Source: Pseudomonas sp. ICMP 561 (GTDB lineage: Bacteria > Pseudomonadota > Gammaproteobacteria > Pseudomonadales > Pseudomonadaceae). Taken from it: a stretch of 64,000 nucleotides of DNA. A program made the translations under genes and the position numbers. The notes under the pieces are model-generated. The model did not search any database. It was not told the origin of the DNA and was given only the letters and a program-made list of their open reading frames with translations. The stretch lies in contig NZ_LKBT01000045.1 of NCBI RefSeq assembly GCF_002699985.1, positions 293,627 to 357,626 on the forward strand. Direction: 5' to 3'. Position 1 is the stretch's first letter. Every line of letters begins with the position of its first letter. Positions 63,532 through 64,000 of this stretch are shown piece after piece.

Positions 63532-63858
63532 GTTTTATTTACCTTTGGTCGAGTTCATGCGCTGCCTGGCCCGTTCCGGACTTCAAGCGGCGATGTGGTT
63601 CATCACGGCACAACATGCATGGCCAGCGCGGGATCAGCATCTCGCTGTCGCCACACGGAAACTCTAAAGAAACGGCCACTGGCTCACCAGCGCCAGAACA
63701 AGCCTAGACGCCCTTTGAGAAGAGAGCTAATTAGCTAAGTCTTGGGTAGCGATAGACATACTCTGTCAATCGATAGATAAAACTTGAAGGTATGGGCTTT
63801 TTTGAGCGTTTCTCTGTGGGAGATTTTATGTTTGCTTGCAAGCTTGCTCCGTCTTCAA
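63532..63858. other. katG upstream region
   Basis: About 330 bases without a gene on either strand. It should contain the katG promoter. A diverged half-REP (TTGCTTGCAAGCTTGCTCC near 63832) is the only repeat. Confidence 0.5.
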
Positions 63859-63952
63859 CCTGTAGGACTGGCTTCAGCCGGGAGGGCGGTAATTCAGACG
63901 AACGATTTTTTGCGGATGTCCCTACGTCCTCCCGGCTAAAGCCGGTCCTATG
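63859..63952 (+). repeat. REPIN, 'GGCTTCAGCCGGGAGG' family
   Basis: The arms CCTGTAGGACTGGCTTCAGC and GGCTAAAGCCGGTCCTA, each next to GGGAGG/CCTCCC, flank a 45-base spacer. This family is not seen elsewhere in the window. Confidence 0.8.
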
Positions 63953-64000
63953 TATGGACTCGCCCCTACTTTCAACCCGCTTTTTGAACACTGCTACCCG

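Overview
The window reads as chromosome of a Pseudomonas, most likely the P. fluorescens group. The support is high coding GC, REP/REPIN palindromes typical of that group in most long intergenic gaps, an AlgE/PsmE-type secreted mannuronan epimerase beside a type I exporter, and FosA, PCu(A)C/SCO and FpvA/FhuE-like genes. No rRNA, tRNA, CRISPR array, prophage or complete insertion sequence was seen.

Layout. 0-17.3 kb: two related PAS/GAF hybrid sensor kinases (one cut by the window start), a VOC protein, a two-gene operon of a haem-oxygenase-like diiron oxidase and an NPPY methyltransferase, an NmrA-type reductase divergent from a LysR regulator and flanked by tandem REPIN arrays, a LacI-MFS-GH31 sugar module and a PfpI/DJ-1 protein. 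17.7-34.2 kb: an accessory island of about twenty small, unlinked genes on both strands. It holds SUKH, Imm11-like, ASCH, DUF6882 and DUF1444-type proteins, a SUKH fused to an L7/L12-like tail, an exported EF-Tu-like protein without a P-loop, a leucine-rich-repeat protein, and relics of IS66 and fosA. It looks like a collection of orphan immunity genes with no toxin in the window. 34.3-38.6 kb: a periplasmic binding protein and a CopRS/HprRS-like two-component system divergent from a haem-binding GlcG protein and a periplasmic hydroxyisourate hydrolase, with an HprR-like box between them. The kinase reading frame contains an in-frame REPIN.

39-49.4 kb: an 1871-residue modular mannuronan C-5-epimerase carrying an internal SGNH acetylesterase-like domain, facing a complete type I secretion operon (ABC, HlyD, TolC) that probably exports it. 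50-54.6 kb: nitroreductase, royal-jelly-family protein, zinc-free alcohol dehydrogenase divergent from a LysR regulator, and a GNAT acetyltransferase. 54.7-60.6 kb: a copper-handling cluster (PCu(A)C, SCO, PepSY membrane protein, DUF2946) divergent from a TonB-dependent receptor with a signalling domain. 60.8-63.5 kb: a SnoaL-like protein and catalase-peroxidase KatG.

The most notable items are the exported EF-Tu-like protein and the immunity island around it, the REPIN translated inside a sensor kinase, the epimerase-esterase fusion with its exporter, and the diiron oxidase-methyltransferase pair. All family calls come from reading motifs; no database search was possible.
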